From assembly GCF_009766095.1 (NCBI RefSeq), contig NZ_LMUD01000019.1, positions 215,877-268,315 of the forward strand: DNA of 52,439 bases. Reading direction: 5' to 3'. This DNA is from Granulicella sp. S190. Lineage in GTDB: Bacteria; Acidobacteriota; Terriglobia; Terriglobales; Acidobacteriaceae. Shown here piece after piece: positions 36,501 through 44,634 of the stretch. The notes below the pieces were generated by a model. It worked only from the letters and a program-made list of their open reading frames with translations, had not been told where the DNA came from and ran no database searches. Both the position numbers and the translations under genes were made by a program. Position 1 is the stretch's first letter, and each line of letters starts with the position of its first letter.

Positions 36501-36892
36501 TTCGCTCCAATCAGCTCAATGCCAAGCTTATCCAGTACGCCCGAGTCCGCCAGATCCACCGCAAGATTCAGCGCCGTCTGCCCACCCACCGTAGGCAGCA
36601 CCGCAAACTTGCCCTTCGTGCCTAACCCATCCGGATCGAGCATCTCCTTCTCGATGCGAAGAATCTCTTCCAGATACGCAGCATTCAACGGCTCGATATA
36701 AGTCCTGTCCGCAACTTCGGGATCGGTCATGATCGACGCTGGGTTCGAGTTCACCAACACCACCTCATACCCCTCGGCCTTCAGCGCCTTGCAAGCCTGC
36801 GTCCCCGAGTAATCGAACTCCGCCGACTGCCCAATCACAATCGGCCCGGAGCCGATCACCAGAATCTTCGCAATGTCGTTCCTGCGTGGCAT
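33578..36892 (-). CDS. carB: Carbamoyl phosphate synthase large subunit
   Basis: CarB makes carbamoyl phosphate from bicarbonate, ammonia passed from CarA, and two ATP, for arginine and pyrimidine synthesis. The 1104 residues hold two ATP-grasp halves, each with its own start motif ([20 protein letters not shown] and [20 protein letters not shown]) and metal-binding [15 protein letters not shown] / [15 protein letters not shown]. The allosteric MGS-like domain is at the end. An acidic/lysine-rich stretch [13 protein letters not shown] marks the junction. It follows carA by 71 bp with a hairpin between. Confidence 0.97.
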   Translation of the reverse strand: MPRRNDIAKILVIGSGPIVIGQSAEFDYSGTQACKALKAEGYEVVLVNSNPASIMTDPEVADRTYIEPLNAAYLEEILRIEKEMLDPDGLGTKGKFAVLPTVGGQTALNLAVDLADSGVLDKLGIELIGAKLEAIKKAEDRLLFKDAMTKIGLDMPRSALINNIRDGLEFAAKIGFPVVIRPSFTLGGSGGGIAYNREELMEILSRGLDLSPVHECLLEESVLGWKEYELEVVRDLNDNVIIICSIENFDPMGVHTGDSITVAPAQTLTDREYQVMRDAAIRVIREIGVETGGSNVQFAVNPLNGRMTVIEMNPRVSRSSALASKATGFPIAKIAARLAVGYTLDEIQNDITKATPACFEPTIDYVVVKIPKWQFEKFPGADEVLGPQMKSVGEVMAIGRTFKEAMMKAVRSLETGKKATADDIEPRRLTQRLVTPHPERLNYIRYAFERGMTVREVARMTSMDPWFLHQIKQITDEIKALGGVPMAEVTAEQLRTAKRMGISDERLAAGWGLTGAEGTAAVRALRKKLNVMPVYKMVDTCAGEFESYTPYLYSCYDEEDEAPPTKKKKILILGSGPNRIGQGIEFDYCCCHAAFALREDGYETIMVNCNPETVSTDYDTSDRLYFEPLTLEDVLGVYEHEASSGAEIGMIVQFGGQTPLNLSLPLKKAGVPIIGTSPESIDLAEDRKRFGKLIEELKIPQPEGAIATSVEEAVAGANRVGYPVLVRPSYVLGGRAMVIAYDDEAIVRYMSTAIEYSQERPVLIDHFLEDAVECDVDALCDGDDVLIAGIMQHIEEAGIHSGDSSCVLPAVDLSESVMQTIREYTRKLAMALSVRGLVNIQFAIQRGTVYVIEVNPRASRTVPYVSKATGIPLAKIASRIMVGRKLKELLPEQVASGKDLETGSHFFVKSPVFPWGKFPGVDTVLGPEMKSTGEVMGVADNFGEAFAKAQIAAGQVLPLKGTVFLSVNDHDKEGAVSLARDFVEMGFHLVATHGTAIVLEQAGLQPERVYKVKEGRPNVVDLIKGDRIQLIVNTPRGQDTFFDEKAIRRAAVMARIPTITTLAAARAAAEGISALQGGTLSVVALQTLHANRIAGEVNAMVTVK

Positions 36893-36929
36893 GTCTTATC
36901 TTCTTCCTGTTCCGAATCTCTTTGTGCCG

Positions 36930-36960
36930 AAAAAATGCGCGACCAAAGCCGCGCTTTTTA
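36930..36960 (-). terminator. Terminator-like hairpin between carA and carB
   Basis: On the minus strand GCGCG, loop GCTTTGGT, CGCGC, then ATTTTTT. It starts a few bases past the carA stop. The form is that of a factor-independent terminator, so it may lower or control carB transcription relative to carA. Confidence 0.6.
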
Positions 36961-36963
36961 GCT

Positions 36964-38106
36964 TTATTTTTTGAACTCTTCCATCATCTTCCGAAAATCT
37001 TTGAAGAGATAATGCGAGTCATGTGGCCCCGGACTAGCCTCCGGATGGTATTGCACGCTGAACATGGGATCTGTCTTGTGCTTCAGTCCCGCCAGCGTCT
37101 GGTCATTCAGGTTCGTATGCGTCTTCTCCACCGTCTTCTCATCCAGAGATTCAGGATCGACGGCGAAGTTATGATTCTGCGCGGTAATCTCGACCTTCCC
37201 CGTCTGGTGATTCATGATCGGGTGATTGCCGCCGTGGTGCCCAAACTTCAGCTTGTACGTCTTGCCGCCCAGTGCCAGCCCAAACAGTTGGTGCCCAAGG
37301 CAGATTCCGAACATCGGAGTCTTTCCCTGCAGCTCCCGGATAGTCTCCTGCGCATACTCGAGCGGCTCCGGATCTCCCGGCCCATTCGAGAAGAACACTC
37401 CATCCGGCGCCATCGCCATCACATCCGCAGCCGAGGTCTTCGCCGGAACCACCGTCACGCGGCAGTTCTCCCGCGTCAGCATCCGTAAAATATTCTCTTT
37501 GATCCCGAAGTCGTAAGCCACCACGTGCATCTTCTTGGCGTCTTCGTCGATGGCCTGCGTCAGTAGCGTATCGCCGGTCTGATTCTTAGGCTCATTCGCA
37601 TCCCACTCATAGGCGACCTTCGTGCTCACAATGCTTGCGAGATCGGTCCCTTCCATCTTCTTGATCGCTCGCGCCTTTGCCACCAGCGCATCCACGTCAA
37701 GATCTTCCCCCGACGCGATCACGCCGCGCATCACGCCATTCGCCCGCAGATGCCGCACGACGGCCCGCGTATCCACCTCGCCGATCACAGGCACGCCATA
37801 GCGCTCGAGATACTCATCCGCCACCTGGGTCGAACGCCAGTTCGAGCTCATCGTCGAAAACTCGCGCGTCACCAGGCCTTCAATGAACGGCTTTTTAGAC
37901 TCCGCATCGCTCGGCGTCGTCCCATAGTTTCCAATATGCGGATTGGTCAGAACCACAATCTGCCCCGCATAGGAAGGATCGGTGAAGATCTCCTGATAGC
38001 CGGTCAGTGATGTATTGAAGACCACCTCGCCCGAGCACTCTGCTCGCGCACCAAAACTCTTACCGCGAAAAACGCGCCCATCTTCTAGCGCCAGTATTGC
38101 CTGCAT
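36964..38106 (-). CDS. carA: Carbamoyl phosphate synthase small subunit
   Basis: The glutaminase subunit that feeds ammonia to CarB. The N-terminal CPSase domain is visible ([32 protein letters not shown]). The class I amidotransferase has the nucleophile cysteine in [17 protein letters not shown] and the His-Glu pair in [14 protein letters not shown]. 380 residues is normal. GGAGA is 4 bases before the ATG at 38106. Confidence 0.97.
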   Translation of the reverse strand: MQAILALEDGRVFRGKSFGARAECSGEVVFNTSLTGYQEIFTDPSYAGQIVVLTNPHIGNYGTTPSDAESKKPFIEGLVTREFSTMSSNWRSTQVADEYLERYGVPVIGEVDTRAVVRHLRANGVMRGVIASGEDLDVDALVAKARAIKKMEGTDLASIVSTKVAYEWDANEPKNQTGDTLLTQAIDEDAKKMHVVAYDFGIKENILRMLTRENCRVTVVPAKTSAADVMAMAPDGVFFSNGPGDPEPLEYAQETIRELQGKTPMFGICLGHQLFGLALGGKTYKLKFGHHGGNHPIMNHQTGKVEITAQNHNFAVDPESLDEKTVEKTHTNLNDQTLAGLKHKTDPMFSVQYHPEASPGPHDSHYLFKDFRKMMEEFKK

Positions 38107-38204
38107 TGCCTCTCCTGCCTGGAGTGGATTTAATAGATTCTATCAGCATTAGCGCTGCAAAACACCGGCTCCAGGCAAATCACTCCAACACTCCCACACG
38201 CAAA

Positions 38205-38232
38205 AAGGCCCGGCACGAACGCCGGGTCTTTT
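38205..38232 (-). terminator. Terminator behind the His-rich peptide gene
   Basis: CCCGGC, loop ACGAAC, GCCGGG (38209-38226), with AAAAA on one side and TCTTTT on the other, so it reads as a terminator on both strands. On the minus strand it is 18 bases past the stop codon at 38250. Confidence 0.75.
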
Positions 38233-38249
38233 CACAAGATGTTGAAAGT

Positions 38250-38381
38250 TTACCGTTGTGGGTGATGGTGATGACGATGATGACGGCGATGGTGATGATA
38301 CTGCTGGGCATTAGCAGGAATCACCGACCCAGCAAGAACAACAAAAGCAACCGCAGCGAGCAATAGTGTGCGCAATTTCAT
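38250..38381 (-). CDS. 43-residue secreted histidine-rich peptide
   Basis: A short gene found by direct reading. The precursor starts MKLRTLLLAAVAFVVLAGSV and ends in PANA, a clear signal peptide with cleavage expected after residue 25. The 18-residue remainder is QQYHHHRRHHRHHHHPQR: nine histidines and four arginines. GGGAG is 8-9 bases before the ATG and a strong terminator follows, so the unit looks like an independent gene. After export it would be a soluble, strongly basic, metal-binding peptide in the periplasm or outside the cell. I know of no named family for it. It may buffer nickel, zinc or copper; that is inference from composition. Confidence 0.8.
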   Translation of the reverse strand: MKLRTLLLAAVAFVVLAGSVIPANAQQYHHHRRHHRHHHHPQR

Positions 38382-38530
38382 AATTAGAACTCCCTCTCAG
38401 CCGGCCACTCTTCCGAGCAACCATTCATAAGATGCAGCCTACCCTGCTCTCCACCACGCCGGGAACAAATTTTTCCTCAATCGTGAAGGAGTTCCCTCCT
38501 TGATTACCTGCAGGTTCCAGCGCAACACCA

Positions 38531-38842
38531 CTATTCGATATCCACCAGAACATCCTCGCCCTCCACCCGCAACGGAAACACCTCCACGCGCTCATGCTCG
38601 GGATACGCCGCCAGTCCGGTCTTTGCGTTGAAAGCCCAGGAGTGCCACGGACATACCACCACTTCACCCTCCACCCAACCCTGCCCCAGTGGCCCCTGCC
38701 GATGGGGACACACGTTGTCCAGTGCAGAAAGCTCCCCGTTCACATTCGCCAGGCACACCGCCACGCCGTCTACCTCGGCCTCCATCACTCGACCTACCGG
38801 AGGAGCCTCCACCAACCCGCACAACCTTACCCACTGCGCCAC
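38531..38842 (-). CDS. Rieske 2Fe-2S ferredoxin
   Basis: A 103-residue soluble Rieske protein. The cluster ligands are CPHRQGPLGQG (Cys-x-His) and CPWHSWAFNAKTG (Cys-x-x-His), about 17 residues apart. It is like the ferredoxin parts of aromatic dioxygenases and the NirD small subunit. It starts at GTG 38842 with GGAGG 7 bases upstream. No oxygenase or reductase subunit lies near it, so its partner must be elsewhere. Confidence 0.9.
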   Translation of the reverse strand: MAQWVRLCGLVEAPPVGRVMEAEVDGVAVCLANVNGELSALDNVCPHRQGPLGQGWVEGEVVVCPWHSWAFNAKTGLAAYPEHERVEVFPLRVEGEDVLVDIE

Positions 38843-38938
38843 TCGAAATCCTCCACTCTCTCCATCTTAGAGGCACGACGCCCCTCGAACGACTCACTCC
38901 CATCACTCCAAAATGCTACAGTCGAGGGAGAAGCCTTC

Positions 38939-39868
38939 ATGCCCCGCCCCACACCAAAGCCCACCAAGCGCAGCCAGCCAACCAACTCTCCCCCTGAAGT
39001 CGTCAGCCCTTTATGGCTCGTCAAGGCCATTCTCGTCACCGTTGTCGCGGCTCTCTTCTGCGGCTATCTCACCTTCTGTCTGCTCTTCTATCAGGGCCAG
39101 TGGCAGCTCGTCCTTCATCCCACCCGAACCTCCGCTCCTCCCGCCTCCATCGCCGGCATACCCTACGAACTCATCCACTTCGGCCCAGACGAGTCCGCCA
39201 CTCCGCAGCTCACCGGCTGGTGGATTCCTTCCGCCACTAGTACCCCGTACTCCCGCATCACCATCCTCTTCCTCCCCGGTGCCGACGGCTCACTGGCCGA
39301 CTCCATCTCAACTCTCGCCAGCCTGCACAACCTGGGCCTCAACCTCTTCGCCTTCGACTACCGCGGCTACGGCCAAAGCGCTCCTACTCGCCCCAATCAA
39401 CAAAACATGAACCAGGATGCTGACTCCGCCTGGCAATACCTCGCCGTCTCCCGGGCCATCCCAGCTCAACAAATCGTCCCCTACGGCACCGGCGTAGGAG
39501 CCTCGCTCGCCACACATCTCGCCGCCAGTCACGACACCATCCCAGCCATCATTCTCGACGCACCCAAAGCCGATCTCCTCGCAACCGCCCAACGCGATCC
39601 CCGCTCTCATCTCATCCCCGTGAGTCTTCTCTTCCACGAGATCTTCCCCCTCGCCGCTCCGCTCGCCACCCTTAAAACTCCAAAGCTCCTCATCTCCCGC
39701 ACCAGCTCGCCCGCTAAAAGCTTCCGCACCGCAGCCGCCCCCAGGCTCACCGTAGAGCTTCCCTCACCCTCCGAGTCTCTCTACAGTCAAAGCCTCACTC
39801 GTTTTCTCGACCAGTACGTTGCGCAACCGGCACCGCAGCTCGTGCCTTCCCCGGCACCCGCCCACTAA
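38939..39868 (+). CDS. Membrane-anchored alpha/beta-hydrolase-fold protein without nucleophile serine
   Basis: 309 residues. A single N-terminal membrane helix (about 25-50) anchors an alpha/beta-hydrolase-like domain related to the BEM46/YqkD group: ITILFLPGADGSLAD, then NLFAFDYRGYGQSAP, as usual in that group. The nucleophile elbow, expected as G-x-S-x-G, reads GTGVG at 183-187, so glycine stands where serine should be. I also cannot find a convincing acid or histidine later. GAGGGAG lies before the ATG at 38939; the open frame extends upstream but only overlaps the Rieske gene. Probably a non-catalytic or altered family member. Confidence 0.75.
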   Translation: MPRPTPKPTKRSQPTNSPPEVVSPLWLVKAILVTVVAALFCGYLTFCLLFYQGQWQLVLHPTRTSAPPASIAGIPYELIHFGPDESATPQLTGWWIPSATSTPYSRITILFLPGADGSLADSISTLASLHNLGLNLFAFDYRGYGQSAPTRPNQQNMNQDADSAWQYLAVSRAIPAQQIVPYGTGVGASLATHLAASHDTIPAIILDAPKADLLATAQRDPRSHLIPVSLLFHEIFPLAAPLATLKTPKLLISRTSSPAKSFRTAAAPRLTVELPSPSESLYSQSLTRFLDQYVAQPAPQLVPSPAPAH

Positions 39869-39921
39869 CATCCCGCCTCGTCCTCACCACTCCGCGATAC
39901 CCTTTTTACAAAAGGATCTTT

Positions 39922-40320
39922 ATGACGAAATGGCTCAACAGCCTGCAACCTGTCGGCGCGCTCCTCATGCGCCTTATCCTCGGCGTCTCCATGGCGGTAC
40001 ACGGATACTCCAAGGTCCTCCCCATGAGCGCCCTGCACCATTACGCCCACTACATCACCACTCTCGGCCTTCCCTACTGGCTCGGCTACATCTCTGCCTA
40101 CACGGAGTTCGTCGGCGGCATTCTCCTCATCCTCGGTCTCCTCACTCGTCTGGCCGCCGCACTCGTCGCCATCAACATGCTCGTCGCCTTTGTCACCGTC
40201 GGTATCCACCAGGGCTTCGGAATCTACAACTACATCCTCGCCCTTGCCGCCCTCGCCATCATGCTTCTCTTCTATGGCCCCGGAGCAGTGGCACTCGATC
40301 GCAAAGTCGGCTTCGCCTGA
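39922..40320 (+). CDS. DoxX family membrane protein
   Basis: 132 residues with four membrane helices. GALLMRLILGVSMAVHGYSK at the N terminus, YTEFVGGILLILGLLTRLAA in the middle and MLVAFVTVGIHQGF near the end fit DoxX/SURF4-type small membrane proteins, for which roles in redox defence or thiosulfate oxidation are described in some species. AAGGAT is 4 bases before the ATG. It follows the hydrolase-fold gene by 53 bp and may share its transcript. Confidence 0.85.
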   Translation: MTKWLNSLQPVGALLMRLILGVSMAVHGYSKVLPMSALHHYAHYITTLGLPYWLGYISAYTEFVGGILLILGLLTRLAAALVAINMLVAFVTVGIHQGFGIYNYILALAALAIMLLFYGPGAVALDRKVGFA

Positions 40321-40365
40321 GACACACGCATACTCTAGGCTCAAAACTCCAAATCAGAAGGAGTG

Positions 40366-40391
40366 AAGGCTCCCGATACTCTGGGAGCCTT
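40366..40391. repeat. Hairpin downstream of the DoxX gene
   Basis: AAGGCTCCC, an 8-base loop, GGGAGCCTT: a perfect 9-bp stem 45 bases past the DoxX stop. No run of T follows on either strand, so it is a weak terminator candidate, or an mRNA-stabilizing end. The rest of the gap to 40604 is A+T-rich and holds no gene I can support. Confidence 0.5.
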
Positions 40392-40604
40392 ACATTGTGG
40401 TGGGGAGTTCTTTTGTTGCGGATATTGGAAGCCGGTACTGTGGGAACTGCAAGCCCGACTGTTATGTGTTACATCCAATAAGACGCATTCTCTGAAGAAA
40501 AGTTGCCGTCCTTTTTCCACTATTTTGTATAGGGTGACTTTTTACATTCCATAAACAGAAGAGTGACACACTCAATACATCCGCAACCTGATCGTCTCCC
40601 TCAC

Positions 40605-41942
40605 CTACGAGAAATTTAAGAACTCGTTCGGGTTCACGTGTGCTCCCGGAAACACCAACTCCAAATTCTTCGCACCCAGCGTTTTGTAAGCAGCCTCGCC
40701 AAGCACGCGCCGGAAGTCAGTCGTCACCGTCAAATCCCGCCCCTCGTTCAACTGCTCATTCGCAAGCCCCGGCCACTTGCCGTACACCTTGCCGCCCTTC
40801 ACTCTTCCGCCCAGCACGAACATTACGTTCGCATGCCCATGGTCGGTCCCGCCCGTTCCATTCTGCCGCGCCGTCCGTCCGAACTCCGACATCGTCACCA
40901 GCGTCACGTTCTCCGCGTCGTCGCCCATATCCTTCCAGAACGCCGCAATCGTCTCCGAAAACTCCTTCAGCCGATTCGCCAGCTGCCCATTTACGTTCCC
41001 CTGGTTCTGGTGCGTATCCCATCCGCCAATATCGGAGAACGCCGCCTCCACCCCCAGGTTCGCCTTCATCAACTGCGCCACCTGCTTCAGGCTGTTGCCA
41101 AACGGAGTATTCGGATACACCACTCCCGCCGCTGGCTGATACTGCGCCGGGTTTGCCGACTTCAGCATCTTCACTGCCTCAAATGTCTCCTGCCCTGTCC
41201 CATGCAACACCGCATCCGAGCTCTCGTCATACATCGCCTGAAACGCATTGCTGATCGGCGAGGTCTGCGATCCCTTCCCAGCCACCGAAAAATCCGCCAG
41301 ACTGTTCACCGCGATCGCCGGTAGTCTTCCCTGCAGCGTCCGCGGCACCTGCGTCCCCAGCGCCACCGCGCGAAACGCCGAAGGCTTTCCTGTCACCGTC
41401 TCCGCCTGCAACGCGCGATTCAACCAGCCATCCGCAGTCGCCTTCACCCCGGGCGTGCCGCTCTCCATGTAATCCTGCGCATCGAAGTGCGACCGCGTCG
41501 TATCCGGCGAGCCCGCCGCATGAACGATCGCCAGATGCCCCTGCTCATAGAGAGGCTTGAACGCGCTCATCGCAGGATGCAGCCCGAAGAATCCATTCAG
41601 ATCCAGAACGTCCTTCTCCTGAATCGCAATCGAAGGCCGCATCGCATAGTAGTTCTTCTCTTTGTAAGGAACCACAACATTCAACCCATCCGCCGCGCCC
41701 CGCTGAAACAGAACCACCAGCTTCTTCTTATTCGCCGCCGCCGTTGTCACCTCAGCCAGCACACTCCGCGACAGGAACGCTGGAATCGTAGACGTCCCAA
41801 TCAGTGCCAGCGCCCCGCCCTTCATAAACCCACGCCGCGTCACCCCACGCTTCGCCGCATCGCGCCCACGAAGATCGCATCCCCAATCGCTCTGATCTGT
41901 CATACCCTTCATGCTCGCCATCATAGACTCCAGTCTCAACAT
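40605..41942 (-). CDS. DUF1501 family exported protein
   Basis: 445 residues. A twin-arginine signal RRGFMK at 36-41 followed by a hydrophobic stretch ending at SVLA marks it for folded export. The mature part has the alkaline-phosphatase-like DUF1501 pattern: LVVLFQRGAADGLNVVVPY, HPAMSAFKPLYEQGHLAIVHAAG, DTTRSHFDAQDYMESG, TMSEFGRTARQNGTGGTDHG and VLGGRVKGGKVYG. Such proteins are common in Planctomycetes and Acidobacteria, almost always next to DUF1800 genes, as here; their biochemical role is not known. The start is likely ATG 41942, with several in-frame ATGs just downstream. Confidence 0.92.
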   Translation of the reverse strand: MLRLESMMASMKGMTDQSDWGCDLRGRDAAKRGVTRRGFMKGGALALIGTSTIPAFLSRSVLAEVTTAAANKKKLVVLFQRGAADGLNVVVPYKEKNYYAMRPSIAIQEKDVLDLNGFFGLHPAMSAFKPLYEQGHLAIVHAAGSPDTTRSHFDAQDYMESGTPGVKATADGWLNRALQAETVTGKPSAFRAVALGTQVPRTLQGRLPAIAVNSLADFSVAGKGSQTSPISNAFQAMYDESSDAVLHGTGQETFEAVKMLKSANPAQYQPAAGVVYPNTPFGNSLKQVAQLMKANLGVEAAFSDIGGWDTHQNQGNVNGQLANRLKEFSETIAAFWKDMGDDAENVTLVTMSEFGRTARQNGTGGTDHGHANVMFVLGGRVKGGKVYGKWPGLANEQLNEGRDLTVTTDFRRVLGEAAYKTLGAKNLELVFPGAHVNPNEFLNFS

Positions 41943-41997
41943 CCACCTTTACAAACGCATCTGCGCAGCAGAAGTTGCCTGAATCAACACCAAGTAG

Positions 41998-42175
41998 CCT
42001 GTCATTCTGGGCGAAGAGAAGAAGTCCCGCATTGGTCTCTGCCCTTGCTGTTGCCGTTGCCCGTTATTGCGCCTGTCATTACCTACCCTTCCCACACCCC
42101 AAAAAGAACGTCATCTCGACCGAAGCAGATCACAGCCTCATCGTGAGCTACGCAGTGGAGAGACCCCCGCATTTC
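41998..42175. repeat. Two degenerate copies of a GTCAT..CGAAG intergenic repeat
   Basis: GTCATTCTGGGCGAAGAGAAG..CCCGCATT at about 42001 and GTCATCTCGACCGAAGCAG..CCCGCATTT at about 42111-42172 resemble the widespread GTCATTCTGAGCGAAG-type repeat. Both have the same orientation, in the gap between the DUF1800 and DUF1501 genes. The similarity is partial. No gene is evident in 41943-42220. Confidence 0.4.
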
Positions 42176-42220
42176 GCCCTTGTTCTTGCAGCTGCGTGTG
42201 TCTCTCATCTGCATAAACCT

Positions 42221-44413
42221 TTACCGCCGCTGAAACTCCGGCGAACCCAGCAGCAGTCCCGCCATCCCTGCAGCCTCCCGGTCAAGCGGTGGCGTTGCCC
42301 TTTGCCTCGGCGAAGACACGTTCAACACCTGGGCCATCGGCTCCGCATCGTTCGCTCGAATCCCAAAGCTCTTCTCCGCCTGCTGCTGCGTCGTCTGATC
42401 CTGAAACTGCGCCAACACCGTCTCCCGCGTCCTGTCACTGACCGCCTGCCCCAGCAGCACCGTCTCCAGCCGCTTCTCCTTCATCGCCGCCGACTCGCCC
42501 GACTCGTCCCCCAGCAAACGAGCCCAATCCGTCTGCACTCCGACAATGCGATCGTTACTCAACGACACCGCAAAGTTCAGCCGGTTCACCAGGTCGCCCG
42601 AGTTCACCCACGACTCCGCCATCCAGCTATATCCATTCGGCGTCTGCATCCCATACAGCGGCATCCCCAGCTTATCCAGCGCCTGAAACAACGGAATCGC
42701 CGTCGTCACCTCCGCTCCGCTCGCTCTCACCGCCGACACCACAAACTCCTCCGGCGTCTTCACCTTCGCCCGGTAAACCTCCGGCGACCAAAACTCCGGC
42801 GCATCGAACATCGTCCGCAGCACCGTCTTGATGTCTCCTCCACTCGCCACAAACGCCTTCGCCATCCTGTCTACCAGCGCCTGCGGAGGCGTATCGCTCA
42901 CAAACCGCACCGCCAGCTTGGCCGAGATAAACTGCGCCGTCGCCGGACTCGTCGCCAGCAGATGCAGCACCTCCATCCCCTCAGCCTCGCCGTTCTCACT
43001 AATCTTCTTCCCCAGCACCGTCTTCGATCCCGGCTCATGCCGCCGCTCCTCAAACCGGTATGTCCCGCTCCGGTAAGGCTGATCGACCGTCCACCCCGTC
43101 AACACCTCCGCCACCTGCGTCACGTCCTGCTGCGTATATCCTCGCCCGCAAGCCTTATCCAGCATGCTCACCGGCTTATCCGCGCTCACCTCGCACTGCA
43201 CCCCCAGCGTATGCAGCTCCATCAACTCGCGCGCATAGTTCTCATTCAGCCCGCGATCCTTCAACGCCTGCTTCACCTGTGGGTTCTGCGCAAACTTCGC
43301 AAGCTTGCCGCCGTTCCTCGCAGCCTGCGAATCCGGCCCGATGCTCTGCCAGTTATCCAGGTACATCAGCATCGCCGGACTCTTCGCCGTCGCCGCCAGC
43401 AAGTCCTCAAACTTGCCCAGCACATGCGGCCGAATCGTATCCCGCTCATAAGCAGGCAGCAGAAACGGCTCATTCTGATTCTTCTTGAGGTACACGTTGA
43501 AGTGATTCAGCCAGAAGTCGGTCATCACCGCCTCCAGTTGCCGCTCGCTGTACACATCGCGCAGCATTCGCGACTCCAGCACCTCTGCGCCAATCATCCT
43601 CGGCGAGCCCTGCAACGCAGCCAGCGTCTCCCGCTGTATCGGCGACAGGCCCTCTGCCGCAGCCAGCAGCTCGCCCTTACTCAGACTCTTGCGAAACCTC
43701 ACCATCTCCTCCGGCGGCATCGACAAAATCCTCTGCATCCTCTGGTCCGGCGGCAGATTAATAATCTTCACCGCATCCAGCCCCGAATAAAACTGCTCCT
43801 CATGGGTAGCCATCGCAGGAGTCGTAGGATCCACACCATCCCCAGGCAGCGCAGCCTTCATCTCGTCGTTCTTCGCCATCGAACCATCGCCCGCAGCTGC
43901 AGCATCCCCATCACCCTTCGCAGCAGCCTGCGCGGCCTCCTTCTTCGCCTTCGCAGCCTTGTAGAACGCAATCTGATCCGCATAGATCGCATGCTCCACC
44001 GGCTCGGCGGGCAGCGGCACATCCTTCGTAATCATCTGCCGCAACATCGCCGGACTCGGATATCGCTGCCTCATCTCCGCCTGCTCCATCTGCATCGCGG
44101 GAAACATCTCCAACCGGGCCTCCAGCGCCGAATCGTCGATACTCTGCGGATTCAGCTGCCGCTCAAACCACGCCTTCACCCCCATCTCGCGCACCGCTGC
44201 AACATCCCCCGGTCGCGGCCCGAACGTAAACCGGTTCAGCGCATGCAGCGCCCTCTGCTCCTCATGGATCTGCTTAACTGAGGGCACTACCGCCTTCCTC
44301 GCGGTCACAGCCGCCACCATCGGCTGCTCCATCATCAGCACGCACAACACACCCGAAACCAAAACCCGCAGCCCACCAAGAAAAATCGCGGCACAACTCT
44401 GTCCAGATCGCAT
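42221..44413 (-). CDS. DUF1800 family exported protein
   Basis: 730 residues. The hydrophobic N terminus (AAIFLGGLRVLVSGVLCVLMM) probably directs export. LHALNRFTFGPRPGDVAAVREMGVKAWFERQL is the family's starting signature. A charged Ala/Lys/Asp linker (about 150-180) interrupts the region, and the core continues with LESRMLRDVYSERQLEAVMTDFWLNHFNV, NYARELMELHTLGV, YTQQDVTQVAEVLTGWTV and FISAKLAVRFVSD. It is the first gene of the pair with DUF1501, 278 bp apart on the same strand. Biochemical function is not established. Confidence 0.92.
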   Translation of the reverse strand: MRSGQSCAAIFLGGLRVLVSGVLCVLMMEQPMVAAVTARKAVVPSVKQIHEEQRALHALNRFTFGPRPGDVAAVREMGVKAWFERQLNPQSIDDSALEARLEMFPAMQMEQAEMRQRYPSPAMLRQMITKDVPLPAEPVEHAIYADQIAFYKAAKAKKEAAQAAAKGDGDAAAAGDGSMAKNDEMKAALPGDGVDPTTPAMATHEEQFYSGLDAVKIINLPPDQRMQRILSMPPEEMVRFRKSLSKGELLAAAEGLSPIQRETLAALQGSPRMIGAEVLESRMLRDVYSERQLEAVMTDFWLNHFNVYLKKNQNEPFLLPAYERDTIRPHVLGKFEDLLAATAKSPAMLMYLDNWQSIGPDSQAARNGGKLAKFAQNPQVKQALKDRGLNENYARELMELHTLGVQCEVSADKPVSMLDKACGRGYTQQDVTQVAEVLTGWTVDQPYRSGTYRFEERRHEPGSKTVLGKKISENGEAEGMEVLHLLATSPATAQFISAKLAVRFVSDTPPQALVDRMAKAFVASGGDIKTVLRTMFDAPEFWSPEVYRAKVKTPEEFVVSAVRASGAEVTTAIPLFQALDKLGMPLYGMQTPNGYSWMAESWVNSGDLVNRLNFAVSLSNDRIVGVQTDWARLLGDESGESAAMKEKRLETVLLGQAVSDRTRETVLAQFQDQTTQQQAEKSFGIRANDAEPMAQVLNVSSPRQRATPPLDREAAGMAGLLLGSPEFQRR

Positions 44414-44524
44414 AACAACTCCTCACCGTACTGCGCCAAAACTCACGCGGCGCAGCCAGTCACAGACTCACGCCTGCAATCAAAGACACCAAACCAGCGC
44501 ATCAGTTGCGCAATCCTTGCGTCT

Positions 44525-44618
44525 GACCAACGGGAAGACCCACGCACCACCCCAGCCAAGACCGGTACACAAGTCACGAAGTGACCGCCCCGCGCGTAGC
44601 GGGCCCGTCCGGCAGGAC
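44525..44618 (-). repeat. Dispersed ~95-bp palindromic repeat, copy A
   Basis: It begins 17 bases past the stop of the E1 gene and reads on the minus strand GTCCTGCCGGACGGG, CCCGCTACGCGCGGGG, GGTCACTTCGTGACTTG, TACCGGTCTTGG, ending CCCGTTGGTC. Several small hairpins are visible (CCCGC/GCGGG, GTCAC/GTGAC). A second copy of nearly equal length lies at 51203-51297, also just after a stop codon and in the same orientation relative to its gene. The rest of the gap 44414-44634 has no gene. Confidence 0.75.
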
Positions 44619-44634
44619 GCCTTTCAGTGACAGC

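Noticed and set aside
40363..40554. A 63-codon cysteine-containing open frame after the DoxX gene, with AGGAG nearby
   Set aside because: Starts at GTG inside a strong hairpin, has no recognisable motif, and its composition fits non-coding A+T-rich DNA.
42800..44000. Decay of the DUF1800 gene because of the charged Ala/Lys/Asp-rich insertion
   Set aside because: The frame is open through 730 codons and family motifs lie on both sides, so it is an in-frame linker rather than damage.
41975..44281. A 768-codon open frame on the plus strand across the DUF1800 gene
   Set aside because: It is antisense to a gene with clear family motifs, is extremely rich in Arg, His, Leu and Pro, as expected of a shadow frame in GC-rich DNA, and has no ribosome binding site.
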